This document shows positions 13,462 through 23,090 of a DNA stretch of 64,000 nt, piece after piece. The notes beneath the pieces were generated by a model. It had not been told where the DNA came from. It did not search any database and worked only from the letters and a program-made list of their open reading frames with translations. Source of the DNA: Dendrophyllia cribrosa (lineage: Eukaryota > Cnidaria > Anthozoa > Scleractinia > Dendrophylliidae). Position 1 is the stretch's first letter. The number at the start of each line of letters is the position of its first letter. The position numbers were made by a program, and so were the translations under genes. The stretch lies in NCBI GenBank assembly GCA_024195265.1, contig JAJLRJ010000011.1, positions 5,060,861 through 5,124,860 of the forward strand. Reading direction: 5' to 3'.

Positions 13462-16400
13462 TTTACATACTTACTTACTTACTTACTTACTTACTTATTT
13501 ATTTACTTACTTACTCACTTACTTACTTACTTACTTACTTACTTATTTACTTACTTACTTATTTACTTACTTACTTATTTACTTACGCTATATTTCCTAA
13601 GCTTAAGAATGGACGTGTAATTGTTATAATTCCGATAGACCAAATATTGGGTTAGGAAATCGACAGTATGTAAATCTATTATTATGTTCACCATCGCAAA
13701 CATAATTTATTTGACTGATTTGTTCCTTTTAGTTTGCTTAACAAAAAAAAAACCCTTTTCTACCAAATGTAAGCTCCCTTTTCCCGTTTCCTACGCCCTC
13801 GTCAATTCATGCATTAGCGAACTCGAGTGTGCTCTACATTTCCTGTTTCTGTATTTAATTCCCGCCTATTTTTACCCAGCTATGCAGTTTCCAATCCCTC
13901 CTGCGCAACCTGCACAACCGGTAGCACCTGTTTCACCGGTATCACCAGGCGTTGATCTTTTTGCTGGCCAATCAGAAACCAAGAAAACAGAGATCCCACA
14001 AGCAAACAGCGAACAAAGCCTAAAGAGCCAGATAAAATCGGCCGCGGCCGGACAAGCGATGACAATGAACATCGTCGACGGAAAGATCAAGTTAACGCCC
14101 GTTGGGGGATCGAATGCTTCCGAAGACACATCCGGAAAGACTTCGGAAGATTCCGAAGCGTCCGAATCAAAGGCGAAGAGTGATGATTCTAGTAAGAAGG
14201 AATGTGATAAAGCGAAAGTGATCGATAATGTTACACTTAAAGGTGGCAAGAAAGCCGGAAAGTTTAATAACCACGGTGATGTGAACGGAATGGACGACTG
14301 TCAAGACATTTGTTGCAAGGATAAAAAGTGTCATGTTGCTTTCATGCTCGGTAAGACTTGTTACTCTGTTACGTGCAAGAATAAGGATCTCTGTGAACAC
14401 ACGAAAGCTCCACCCTCAGATTATAACCCTCAGCTTGCTTACGTTCGGAAAATGGACGCTTCTAATAAGAAAGGTGAGTTTATTTCGGGTAAATTTAAAC
14501 TGATCATTTAATATCGAGTCTTTAAACCCTTAGGTTAGCATTGATAATTGGCTAACGCACTTTCCATCATTACATGCAAAGTTGGGCGCAATGTCCTAAA
14601 TCCGTGATCATAATGCCTGCGTTAACTGCATTCAGAAAGGGAAATTTTCAGGAATGGAACCACGAAACAATTTAATTAGAAGTGCGCGGGAAATTCGCGC
14701 TATGTTTCATTGCAAGTTGCTTCTTAACGTTGTAAAAGAAACGATTTAATCAAGTTGAAGAAAATGAGGCAACTGCAACATGAATTGTGTAAAAAGAGAG
14801 TATGGTTTGAGGAAGCGCAATGCAAACAAGCCTGCAGTACTACCAGCCATTTTAGGGTAAGGGTTAGGGTTAGGGTTAGGAATTGCATGCAATGGGGCGT
14901 AATGTTCTTAATCCGTCATTATAACGCCTGCGTTAACTGCATTCAGGAAGGGATACTTTCAGGAATTGAACAACGATTACAATTTAAAAGGGCGCTGAAG
15001 ATTCACGCTATATTCAATTGCAAGTTGCGTCTCAACATTGTAAAAAGAAGCGATTTAAATAGTTTAAGAAAACGAAGCAATTGCAACTTGTGCGAAGAGA
15101 TATTCTGGTTCGAGGAAGCGCAATGCAAACAAGCCTGCAGTACCACCAGCCATTGTTGGAGATGATAGTATAATTCCCATTTTTATTTACATTGCAGAAG
15201 CAACAAAAGCCCCAGCCATTCCCCCGGAACCCAAAGATCTCAAGTGCAAGCATAGTAACATCACCAACAACAAAGACCTGCCTGGTAGAATCCACAAAAA
15301 TAACTTCACATTGGTGAAGGAAGCGAACACTATGGCAAAGTGCATGGAGGAATGTTGTGACAGTAAGGAATGCGACTTGGCATACATGGTGCAGAAGAAA
15401 TGCTACTCGGTGTCTTGTTCCAGTGCAGATTATTGCAAACCTGTGACGGCAAAAGCTTCTAAGAACACTCCACTTATTTCTGCGATGTTGATGAAAGCGG
15501 AACCAAAAGAAGAAACAGGTAAATTTAAATCAGATTCCCCTTGAGGTGCAGTATTACGGAAATTTGGCGTCATTTAAAAAACTAGAAAATGTCTTTGTAT
15601 AAACAGAAACCGAGAAACAATTGGTCCAGTTTTGTGATAATTTACCAAAATGTACCAAAACTGTTGTCAATGAGCGTCTCTTGTCAGAGAGGGACTGGGT
15701 CTGAATGAACTACAACTTGAAAAAAGTAAGCCTAACTTTTTTCAGGTTCCCACATTTTCGTTTCCAAAACGACCGTGATTTGTTCCTCTTTCAAGAATTG
15801 TTTGATTTCTTTCTCGTAGTGTTTTAAGATTTTCTAAATAAGGCAAGGTATATTGTTGCATGGTTTTAAACAAACAAGGTCAAATTCCCCGTGACACTGT
15901 CCCTTTAAGTTAAGTAAAATACATTTGTCTCTTGCAAATTTCAAACGGAATCTGCTAACCCTATTTCATTCTCCAGACCTATCTGCCGTTGCAACTCCTC
16001 CCGAAGACTCCACCTCCACGGAACTTGCTTTCAAAACCGGAAGTTGCAAGGAAAGCAGAATCTCCACTGACATAAAACTCCGACCCGGAGGTGCATCTAG
16101 TAACTTTACAGATTTGGGTAAAGCAGATGATATTCACCGATGTATCAGCCGGTGCTGCACTCGTCCCACGTGTGATATCGCTTATTTACTGAATAATAAG
16201 TGTTACGCTGTGCACTGTCTTGATGGAGTATTGTGTCAGACCACTGCTGAGCCTGCAATGACCGGGGCGAATGTCCAGCTGGCTTATATGAATAGAGGAG
16301 GAAATGCGCTGAAAGAAAAAGGTTTGTATCGTGATCATTTGTTCATAACGTCATCTGACGTTATTTGTTTATAGAGCCGCCATCTTGGATCGATCCGCAC

Positions 16401-17447
16401 TTTTGGCCTCCCGAAAAAAAAAAGCCAAGAAAGACATTTCCAAAAAAAGTTGAAAGCTCCCCGACCCTTGTACGCCCGATGGTGAACTATGCGGCGTCAA
16501 AAATCGTGACTCGTGCTGTTGACATGCCAATGTCTGGATCTCTTACTACATTACATCATAATCATCATAATCATCGTAATTATCATAATCATCATAATCA
16601 TCATAATCATAATCATATATCATACATATGAGTTTTGTCTGTATTTTTTATTAGATTGGATGATTGTATATATTATCGTAGCATCGCTCGCTTTCGTGGC
16701 AGGAATCGGTGGAGTAATATGGGCTGTGTGCATTTGCACGAGAAGGTGAGACAATACAAGTATCATAGTTTCTGTATAGTTACAAGTTATATTTCGAAAC
16801 TCTTGAATGAAATATTATTTGTTATATACCTCAATGGAGATATATTTTGGCTTTGAAAAAGGAAATTAGATAATGATCATTATTTTAAGGGAGGGATTAA
16901 ATGAAAATACGAGGAACAATTTGTGTAATATAATCTTTGTCTTTAGGGTGATAGACTTTAGAATAGGACAAGACCATAAGCCATGCATTTCTTGTTGGAT
17001 CGTGTTTAGGTTAATATAGCAAATAACGACTTGTCTAGAAAAATTTGACTTGTAAAAAATAAAGCTCTGAAGTTTGCAAATTTTGCCCTGGAGCAAGAAA
17101 TTTCATTTAGTGCCCTTTGATTGTTTACAGGCAAAAAATACGTAAACAAAGGCGATTGCTGGATGATGAAGAGGATGACGAGATGCTTCCAAAAAGTAAG
17201 TTGTTGAATCATCACAATGCTTCTTGTAATTAACGCCTTCAATTTCAGTCTTTGAAGTGAAAATGGCAGATCGTTTCCCTATTACAAGATTCTTTGAACA
17301 CTGTTTTTCTCTGTTCAAATGTATGTTTACTATTAAAAATGTAACAGGTGAAACAGCACTGCATTAATTAAATTAAAATATTGACTATTTTCATAATATC
17401 TTTTAGCTACGCAGACAAGATACAGAACGCCGATGCCAAGATACTAA
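5367..17447 (+). CDS. Tandem gene 2: membrane protein with seven MANEC modules
   Basis: Twelve exons total 3249 nt, a 1082-residue protein. The order is signal peptide (residues 1-21), four MANEC modules, a Pro/Gln-rich stalk exon, a Ser/Lys-rich linker plus module 5, modules 6 and 7, a membrane span near residues 1020-1045, and a cytoplasmic tail of about 35 residues. All extracellular exons are phase 1 at both ends, so modules can be duplicated or skipped without a frameshift. Modules share NVTLKGG, GKV..M..C...CC....CD.AFM and CY.V.C. The type I topology is clear; the ligand is unknown. MANEC modules occur in KIAA0319/AAVR, LRP11 and HAI-1, but no PKD, LDLa or Kunitz domain is seen here. 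Confidence 0.8.
5527..5814 (+). CDS. Gene 2 exon 2: MANEC module 1
   Basis: Acceptor TACAATAG, donor GTTAGT, phase 1 at both ends. Contains ENVTLKGG (with an N-glycosylation sequon), IELCCKTSTCDVAFL and KCYGVEC. All eight cysteines of the module are present. Confidence 0.85.
6997..7515. repeat. SINE-tail-like minisatellite, about 76-bp unit, split by a MITE
   Basis: Units start near 7225, 7301, 7380 and 7456 (spacing 76, 79, 76) and read CCAGGTCACCCTGTG...ACTAGCATCCCATCCAGG...AGTAGTAATACTCCTAGTCACTTCATA. A partial unit at 6997-7044 lies left of the inserted element at 7047-7216. The same TACTCCTAGT..CTT motif recurs near 27350 and 34855, so the unit derives from a dispersed SINE-like repeat. 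Confidence 0.75.
7047..7216. mobile_element. MITE with TA target duplication, CAGTGGAAC ends
   Basis: Ends CAGTGGAAC and GTTCCACTG are inverted repeats flanked by TA at 7045-7046 and 7217-7218, as in Tc1/mariner/pogo-type elements. Internal GTGTCCCCTTAATAGAGG and related copies repeat the arm. No ORF, so non-autonomous. Confidence 0.7.
7920..8096. mobile_element. Long near-perfect hairpin MITE
   Basis: Two arms of about 70 bp, from AATAGGCCATTTCCGAG through GCCTCGTTGTCAAAG, are almost exact inverted copies around a short spacer near 8010. No coding capacity. Confidence 0.75.
8384..8833 (+). CDS. Gene 2 exon 3: linker plus MANEC module 2
   Basis: Acceptor CTTTGCAG, donor GTATGT at 8834, phase 1/1. 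About 60 residues of Ser/Asn/Pro-rich linker precede a module with EVTLKGG, SSKCCEFAACDLAFM and RCYLVGC. An in-frame TTG at 8452 is not a start; the frame is open from the acceptor. Confidence 0.85.
8996..9062. repeat. ATGA/ATGG microsatellite
   Basis: ATGAATGA units grade into about ten tandem GGAT units, then diverge into GGACGGACGA. Confidence 0.9.
9122..9138. repeat. Telomere-like tract (CCCTAA)n
   Basis: Nearly three copies of the complement of TTAGGG, the animal telomere hexamer, inside an intron. Short, and could be chance or repair-derived. Confidence 0.5.
9458..9760 (+). CDS. Gene 2 exon 4: MANEC module 3
   Basis: Acceptor TTTCTGCAG; donor GTAAGT at 9761 (an alternative GTGGTA at 9757 is also phase 1 but weaker). 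Contains KVTLKGG, ATCCQQSSCNLAFM and NCFSVKC. Asn replaces the usual Asp in CDLAF. Confidence 0.85.
9808..9825. repeat. Poly-G tract (18 G)
   Basis: Uninterrupted G run about 48 bp after a splice donor. It can form a G-quadruplex and is a likely assembly or length-polymorphism site. Confidence 0.9.
10085..10240. mobile_element. Palindromic repeat family A, copy 1
   Basis: Contains GCTTGCGTGATATCGCCTAA and its inverted partner TGGGTGATATCACGC around GCCGAC...GTCGGC. A close copy with the same CTTCAAACTGTGCTTTGTTA leader lies at 49411-49551, so this is a dispersed element. Confidence 0.65.
10638..10946 (+). CDS. Gene 2 exon 5: MANEC module 4
   Basis: Acceptor CTTCCTAG, donor GTGAGA at 10947, phase 1/1. 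Contains SVTLVGG, RRICCEMPHCNLAFM and SCFSVAC, and ends ISYVRDYG. All cysteines kept. Confidence 0.85.
10947..12142. other. Gene 2 intron 5
   Basis: Holds part of a GGTTCCCACTAGC repeat with CGGAATCG-rich arms (about 11552-11715), related to the MITE at 29418-29764. The rest is AT-rich with no visible exon. Confidence 0.45.
12143..12520 (+). CDS. Gene 2 exon 6: Pro/Gln-rich stalk
   Basis: Acceptor CTTAACAG, phase 1/1, weak donor GTTCGT at 12521. It encodes about 126 residues without cysteine, with five or more degenerate decapeptides of the type PGQTPSV, PGQTPQT, PGQIAQI, PGLTAQI. It reads as an extended O-glycosylatable spacer between module 4 and module 5. The weak donor suggests optional inclusion. 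Confidence 0.7.
12717..13252 (+). mobile_element. Non-LTR retrotransposon 3' end (RT C-terminal tail)
   Basis: An ORF to 13058 ends in a typical reverse-transcriptase tail: YNLRGKD, QGLRSWQYLGPKIWNALPE and KLSNFKRRLKK. It is followed by an AT-rich 3' UTR and AATAAAGG running straight into TTAC repeats. It is 5'-truncated and sits in a gene 2 intron. Not a host gene. Confidence 0.75.
13253..13586. repeat. (TTAC)n microsatellite, retrotransposon tail
   Basis: About 330 bp of TTAC units with scattered TTAT, TTACC and CATAC variants starting exactly at the end of the retroelement UTR. This fits expansion of the element's own 3' tail. Confidence 0.9.
13880..14473 (+). CDS. Gene 2 exon 7: Ser-rich linker plus MANEC module 5
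   Basis: Acceptor TTTACCCAG, donor GTGAGT at 14474, phase 1/1. The first 110 residues are Pro/Val/Gln-rich, then Ser/Glu/Lys-rich (SEDSEASESKAKSDDSS). The module follows with NVTLKGG, QDICCKDKKCHVAFM and TCYSVTC. His replaces the usual Asp after the third-block cysteine. The frame upstream of 13880 is intron. Confidence 0.85.
14572..15154. repeat. Two diverged direct repeats of about 275 bp flanking a telomere-like tract
   Basis: Copy 1 (14572-14852) and copy 2 (14885-15154) share GCGCAATG-type starts, GCCTGCGTTAACTGCATTCAG, and the end GAGGAAGCGCAATGCAAACA. They are separated by a GGGTTA array. Small ORFs here follow the repeats. Confidence 0.75.
14857..14880. repeat. Interstitial telomere-like (TTAGGG)n tract
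   Basis: Four TTAGGG-type units lie between the two direct repeat copies in a gene 2 intron. Confidence 0.7.
15198..15518 (+). CDS. Gene 2 exon 8: MANEC module 6 (divergent start)
   Basis: Acceptor CATTGCAG, donor GTAAAT at 15519, phase 1/1. The cysteine core is intact (EECCDSKECDLAYM, KCYSVSC) but the usual VTLKGG..AG block is replaced by LPGRIHKNNFT. The first-strand region has therefore drifted. Confidence 0.8.
15519..15976. other. Gene 2 intron
   Basis: AT-rich; a dispersed repeat with CCAGTTTTGTGATAATTTACC resembles sequence near 37225. No exon seen. Confidence 0.45.
15977..16321 (+). CDS. Gene 2 exon 9: MANEC module 7
   Basis: Acceptor TCTCCAG, donor GTTTGT at 16322, phase 1/1. Contains RPGGASSNFTDLGK, SRCCTRPTCDIAYL and KCYAVHC, and ends QLAYMNRGG. 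It is the membrane-proximal module. Confidence 0.85.
16554..16620. repeat. (ATCATA)n repeat just upstream of the TM exon
   Basis: Imperfect ATCATA/ATCATCATA units end about 35 bp before the acceptor of the membrane exon and take up its branch-point region. Confidence 0.85.
16655..16745 (+). CDS. Gene 2 exon 10: transmembrane segment
   Basis: Acceptor TTTATTAG (phase 1), donor GTGAGA (phase 2). It encodes one hydrophobic span of about 24 residues starting DW, with YIIV and GIGG, and ending WAVCICTRR. The basic stop-transfer and juxtamembrane cysteines suit a type I membrane protein. It is paralogous to the exon at 42785-42875 (same phases, same DW...YIIV..S.A...GI.G..W.VC.C pattern). Confidence 0.85.
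16746..17130. other. Gene 2 intron
   Basis: AT-rich; nothing recognised. Confidence 0.5.
17131..17195 (+). CDS. Gene 2 exon 11: cytoplasmic, basic then acidic
   Basis: Acceptor TTTACAG (phase 2), donor GTAAGT (phase 1). It encodes RQKIRKQRRLLDDEEDDE, with a basic juxtamembrane part, an LL pair just before acidic residues and an acidic run. Confidence 0.75.
17407..17447 (+). CDS. Gene 2 last coding exon
   Basis: Acceptor CTTTTAG, phase 1; encodes TQTRYRTPMPRY and the TAA stop. It completes a 1082-codon frame with no leftover bases, which supports the whole exon chain. Confidence 0.7.
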
Positions 17448-17873
17448 CGGCAGGAAAGCAGTAACCATGACAACTGAAACCACGCCTGATCACCAAAAAC
17501 ACGAGACTATCAGGCATGCGCACCTGTGGCGGCAACCTTCACTTTTCATTCAACGGCGTGTAAATTAAAAAGAGTCTATGGGGCTTCCACGAGCTACAAA
17601 GCAGAGATATATAGCAACAAATAGAGTGACTTCTATGCAATTTAGATATAAAGACGAAAGCAAGCATACAGCTTTCTTTTGAGGCTCACGTGATCAGAGA
17701 TGTCGTCATTCTTCGCCGCGTTTCTCTTTGGCCACCGGTCATGTTCAGACCGCTGGTAAAGAAGAAAGCAGGTTCTAGGTACGAGATTGCCTCGTACCCA
17801 GAAATTCGTCCTTTAATGAGCATGCTTTTTGATAAGACTGCTGGTCAAAGGAGAGAGATCGCTAATCATTAAG

Positions 17874-18191
17874 CCTGTTTCTCACTTGTGCGATAAGCAC
17901 AAGCATTAGCGACATACGCACGAGCAGTGTTGTTATTTTTGGTGACCAACTGTTGGTCAAATTTTACCACGGTTCCCACTTGTAAAATATAAGCGGCTTA
18001 CGCACGCCCAATGTCGCTGAGTTCTTGTGCTTTTTTTACGCCGATTGGCATTAGCGACATCAGCACAAGCACAAGAAAAGGAAAAAGTTTATTTTTTGTT
18101 CTTGCGCTTATGCTTGTGCTTGTGCTTATCTTACGCCCTTTTTGACACGATTCTTCTTATGTTTTTGCTTATCACACAAGTGGGAAAAAGG
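17874..18191. mobile_element. MITE with CACTTGTG...CACAAGTG ends
   Basis: The left arm CTGTTTCTCACTTGTGCGAT and the right arm, in reverse CCTTTTTCCCACTTGTGTGAT, match. The inside is rich in AAGCACAAGC/GCTTGTGCTT. No ORF of transposase type. Confidence 0.65.
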
Positions 18192-19178
18192 TTTCAGGGC
18201 GTGGAATGGTACAATTCTTCACAACCAATTTTAATTTTTATGGTTTTTTCTTTGAGCTGTCTTGCATCAGCTGTCATTAAAACTTGAGCTTTATATTCAA
18301 CAGGTTTTTAATGTCAAGACATTTAAAAATAAAGCAAATGGCGGATTGAAAATTACTTAAATGTCTAGAAAATTAGTTATAATTAAGATTTTCTAGCTTC
18401 TATTTTGGCAATTAGCGAAATAGAGACAAAAATACTTACAAACATTTCCTAGCCTTCATCTCTAAGTTAAACCAAAAATATTCGTCTTACAATCATAAAA
18501 ATGTTGTGAAAATAGGCTTTTATCTGTCACTATTCTGGCAAGGAATTAAAACGTGTAATTTCTCAGTTATTAGTATATCAGCTTAAATTGATAAGGAGAA
18601 TTAAGGACTGCATGAGAGTTTCGAGAATTGATGAATTGTAGATTAGCTTATAGAAAAATTATTTTGTATTCATTCACTTGTATATTTTTAACGCTCTAGA
18701 AGCTTTAACGAGCACCAACGCCTCTAATCATATATGAATATCATCTTTAGGGGAACAAAACTTTTCAGTGCACTTTTCCGGTTATTGACTATCAGCAAAT
18801 AGACAAACATATAAGAACCAATCAGGTTTATTGACTTTTAGTAGACGAATACACAAACATAAAAGAGCCGATCAGGTTTATTGATTTTTAGTACGTAGAC
18901 AACGGCAAACGTCTAGTAATAATTAAACATGATATGCTTTTTTCGGAAGGATCGCAGTTTTACACACTCTAGGCATTAAAGACACGCCTTCCAAACCGGG
19001 TCAAATTAATGTATATACAATGGAAAACTAAAACGAGACAAACAAACTTTGAAAAAGGTATTAAAACGTTTGAAAACGCCCCACTGAACAAACAAAACAA
19101 CAGGCAACGGAAACCGTTTTCACTTGCGTAATAGACGAATAGGATAAATGACTGATCCCGCACTGTATGAACGTCTCT

Positions 19179-19194
19179 CCCCCCCCCCCCCCCC
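19179..19194. repeat. Poly-C tract
   Basis: Sixteen consecutive C residues; a likely slippage site. Confidence 0.9.
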
Positions 19195-20978
19195 ACCTTC
19201 CGCATCATGTATTACAACAAGCTGAGCTGCAAGTTCTACACCACGAGAAGACCGATTCGGCAGGAGTCAGTCCTATATTATTTGTATTCAGAATCAGAAC
19301 CTCCCTAGCAATTACGACAACAGCATGACTATCTCGTAGTCCACGCATTGACAATGGTAAGCTCCTATTTATTTCCTATCAGTACATATTATGGCATAAA
19401 AGTAATACCAAACCAGTGAATAACGTTTTTCGCGCGCTCTGATTGGCAACTCAGACTCGGGATAGTCTAATATTTTGTTATTCACCTTCGCTTCTGTCAG
19501 AAATGAAGTAACTATTTACCTCCACATCGGTGAATAATTGTGAGATAACTCAAGTTTATATTGTGTTACAGTCATGCAAAGTTTATAATTTTGTTTATCT
19601 TAATTAGTTGGTTCCAGCGAAAATAAACAACTAGTTGCAAGACAATTTTGTGTTTATTTTAAGGCAAATCTCAGTTTGGCCAATTTCTTTCGCTGTTACA
19701 CTATCTACAAAATTTTATATAGTGTCATTTTGTGAATGAGTAAGATACTTGATTTATCATTGTTTACCTACCAAGAAAGCTCAACAAGAACTCGTCTGAA
19801 TATTGTATATGTATTTATTAGGTACATTGGGATTGTAGTATAGCTGACTTTAATAAACATCTTTTAAAAAAACACGATCGTCAAATTGCTTCTTTGTTTA
19901 CAACAACATAATTTTTTACACAAACCTTAACCCTAACCTTAAAGGAGCAACTTCATCAATTTTAGTATCATTTTGAAAAGCCAAAATATCATATCTGTAT
20001 GAATGGAAACATAAAATTAATTCCAATCTCTTTACTAGAGCACTGAAGCTCTGCAGTCCTTCTCCTAATTGTCTTTGGCCTTCCGCTTGTCCTTCTGGAA
20101 AATAATTTTTCTTGCTTAGAAGGACATGTGTCCTTTCAAACCTCCCTTTTGATCGGACATTTTACAAAATTGGTCGGACATCCGCCATTTTTGATTTTTC
20201 CTGACACACAATCGGTAAGCATACACGACGTGCTATAAGAAGTTTTGCAATGCATTGTAGGGCGATTTCAAATGACACGGCCTTTTCTGGATTTTCTCGA
20301 ATCAAGAGAACCGTTTACAGCAAAATAAATCGTACAAACAGCGTAAATTCTTTTTGTAATGTTTTTGGAATCAAATGCGAGGAGTTAACAAGACTTTCAA
20401 GGCCAAAGCTAAGTAATTTACCATGTCCGAGCATAATTTAAAATTGGTCGGACATTTTCGGATTTTGGTCGGGCAATGTCCGATGACCGACTGTTATTTC
20501 CAGCACTGCCTTGGACTCTCTGGTGTCCATCCCAGTACTGTCATACAGTCGTTCTCACTCTCCTTTTACACAAAAGAACCCAATAATTTATGATTTTTCT
20601 TGACGCATTCGATCAATCCGAACAAAGCGCAATTCATGAACTGTCTGAACCAAAATGGCTTGAAGAAAGACATACAGTTAGTACCAAGGGTGGGCAAATG
20701 CGCGCAAACTAAGCAAGATTTGGAGTGTGCTAAACGGTTTATTGTTAAAAGGCGCGGCTTTATTTATACAAACTTTAATTTGCGTGAAGCTAAATGCTTG
20801 TGGAGCTTGTAACAAGAACATTCAAAGCAAGAACAAGAACATTTGGCTGCCCAATATTACAAACTGAACATAACAATGCTTACAAAGAATCCCAATTGGA
20901 ATGCACGTTACCATGTTTCCACGAATAGCGTAACTCCACCGTTTGATGTCCACAAACAACCCACAATTCCTTGATGCA

Positions 20979-21020
20979 CTCTGACCAAGGGCTAGCGCTC
21001 GAAACGTCAGCTTTTTGGAG
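20979..21020 (+). mobile_element. Penelope-like element terminus, possible degenerate hammerhead motif
   Basis: CTCTGACCAAGGG, GCTAGCGCTC and GAAACGTCAGC follow the CTGANGA...GAAAC layout of hammerhead motifs found at Penelope-like retroelement ends. Here the core reads CTGACCA, so it is probably inactive. Assignment is from pattern memory only. Confidence 0.35.
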
Positions 21021-22038
21021 CATTTTTTAATTTTAGCCAATTTACCTTATCAACTCAAATTGGAATACACGGGACCTGGGCCGAGTTGTTCAAAGCAGGG
21101 TTAAGTTAAGGTGACTCGCTCGAAATGCAAAATGCGCTCATCTGTAACCTGGATGCATTTCGCAACGGAAAACTTTTGGTTATAACTTCTTTGTTTTTTA
21201 CTCTATTGCAATAATTCCTTTTGTATCTTCTAGTTGATTGAAGCATGGATCAATAAATATGAACCGATGTTCTTCGAAATAAATACAGGAGCCAAAATCT
21301 GGATTTGCGCAAACCCCTCATTTCATATTGAGTCCCTCCTAGAAAAAAATTGATCCGTCACAGTTTTATTTTGGCTCAAAATTTGGGAATCGGCGTCCTT
21401 TGATATAGTCTAGAATGTGGCCAAGTTACAAAAAATTCGTCGGAACAGAAACGCTACAACAGAAATGCCGTCAATTTAGGAGCTTCTTTCCACCCGATCG
21501 TTGTTAAATAATATTTGTCGTGCCTCGAAAAGTAATACTCATGGACACTCAACACCAAGAATATGTTGCATCGGCATGCGTTATATCTTACAGCAAGTTC
21601 GATTTCGAATGCTACAAACCATTAAAATTTACTGACTCAGTCTTTAGACCAACACACATGGTGAAAACGCGCTAAATATGTAATATTGCTCTCCTCTTAA
21701 TTTTACCGAGATTATATATTATTTCCTCCTAAAACATATAACGACAATCCCGCGGCTACAATCCAGTCAAGTTAGACAAACTAGACAGATTGGAACAACA
21801 GTTGTTGCTCAAGTTCCCTATTGTTGGTTTTACTAAATTTATGCTTAAATCCCATACTACCTCGCGGTCTTAACTTTAAGCTTTTAAACTTTAGTCGACT
21901 AGAATGGATACTCCAAAATCAGGTTCCCGCTGGGAGACTGGAACCTATTAGTTCGGACTCTTCTCGTATTACACTCGGTCAACTCACGAGGCCAGGATAA
22001 GGTGGATACGCCAAAATATGGATGCTTTAATTGTTAAA

Positions 22039-22373
22039 TTAAGGTGGCTAGCAATAGTTCCCAGAATCTTCCATCACCTATACTTTGATGGATCAATCCT
22101 ATAATTCTTTATCAGTTAATGCTTCAATAATGGTATCAAACAAATGCCCAATCATTGGTGAACAAGTTTTGGTCTCTTTTATGATGTAACAGGTTGCCAT
22201 AGTAACAGTATAACCTGTTAAAGACACCCATAATTTTAGCTTTACGTGCTTATAACTAAAAAACTAGCTGGGTGACTCTCATTTTTTATAATTGAATGGT
22301 AATTGGCATGTTAAGATACAATCTTTTGCAAAGTTTAAAAATATTCTGTACATAGGGTTCAGAGCCACCTTAA
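22039..22373. mobile_element. TTAA-type MITE family B, copy 1
   Basis: Starts TTAAGGTGGCTAGCAATAG and ends AGCCACCTTAA. A copy at 48524-48866 matches over most of its length, including CATCACCTATACTTTGATGG and AATTCTTTATCAGTTAATGC. Ends and TTAA flanks suggest a piggyBac-like target preference. Confidence 0.7.
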
Positions 22374-22403
22374 ATTTTCGAAAATTTAAGGTGGCTCTGA
22401 ACC
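22356..22403. repeat. 48-bp perfect palindrome
   Basis: GGTTCAGAGCCACCTTAAA followed by TTTTCGAAAA and the exact inverse. It sits on the right end of the family B MITE, so two element ends appear to lie back to back. Confidence 0.9.
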
Positions 22404-22982
22404 TGCTTAGGGTAACTAGTGTAAACAGCATATCAGTTACGGCCACGGCAAGATTCACAGTTTAAACTGACATCTGTTTCCTATTGAGTTTTTCCATGTT
22501 CTGGGAGAAAAATAAGTCACTGTTTGAATTCAAGGTCGTAGTGTGTTTTTTGAGCCTCCCCCCCTCCCTCACTCGCTCTGCTCTTTAGGTTAAACGTACC
22601 CAAGCAGGGTTCAATGTGCAAACGAGAAACGAGAAGTTGAAGCTATTTTATGGAGTTGAAAATGTCCTTCCCGAACGTCTGTGGAACTAAACTGTTTTGA
22701 GTGATCGATTTTGGGGAATGTGTCCAGTCCGCTATCTATGTTGCCACTACAGCCCTGTCCACCTAATGCGTTTTTTAAAGACGAACCTGCGGTATAAAAG
22801 GGCAAAGCCCCACGCCGAATCTAATGCAAATGAGCAAGAACAATAGATTTTGCTCATATGCATGAGTTGGACTGTCCAGCCGCCTTTTATATCGCCGGTT
22901 TGGCTTTAAAGTCTCCGTTTTCATCTTGGCTAAAACGAAGCAAAAAGCGTTTCATATCGTTTTCACCTATCCACACTAAAAC

Positions 22983-23090
22983 TTTTCACTAGGACATAAG
23001 AATAAGCAAAAGCATAAGCACAAGCACTAAGCATAACATGTTCGTTCTTCTTGTGCTCATACTTATGCTTATGCTATGTCCTAGTGAAAA
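22983..23090. mobile_element. Short palindromic MITE, TTTTCACTAGGACATA ends
   Basis: Ends TTTTCACTAGGACATA and TATGTCCTAGTGAAAA are exact inverted repeats. The inside carries AAGCATAAGCACAAGC and its inverse. Confidence 0.75.

Noticed and set aside
16375..16540. Possible extra gene 2 exon (PPSWIDPHFWPPEKKKP reading) after TTTATAG
   Set aside because: No good phase-1 donor follows, and exon 9 already splices in frame to the TM exon; GCCGCCATCTTGGAT looks repeat-like.
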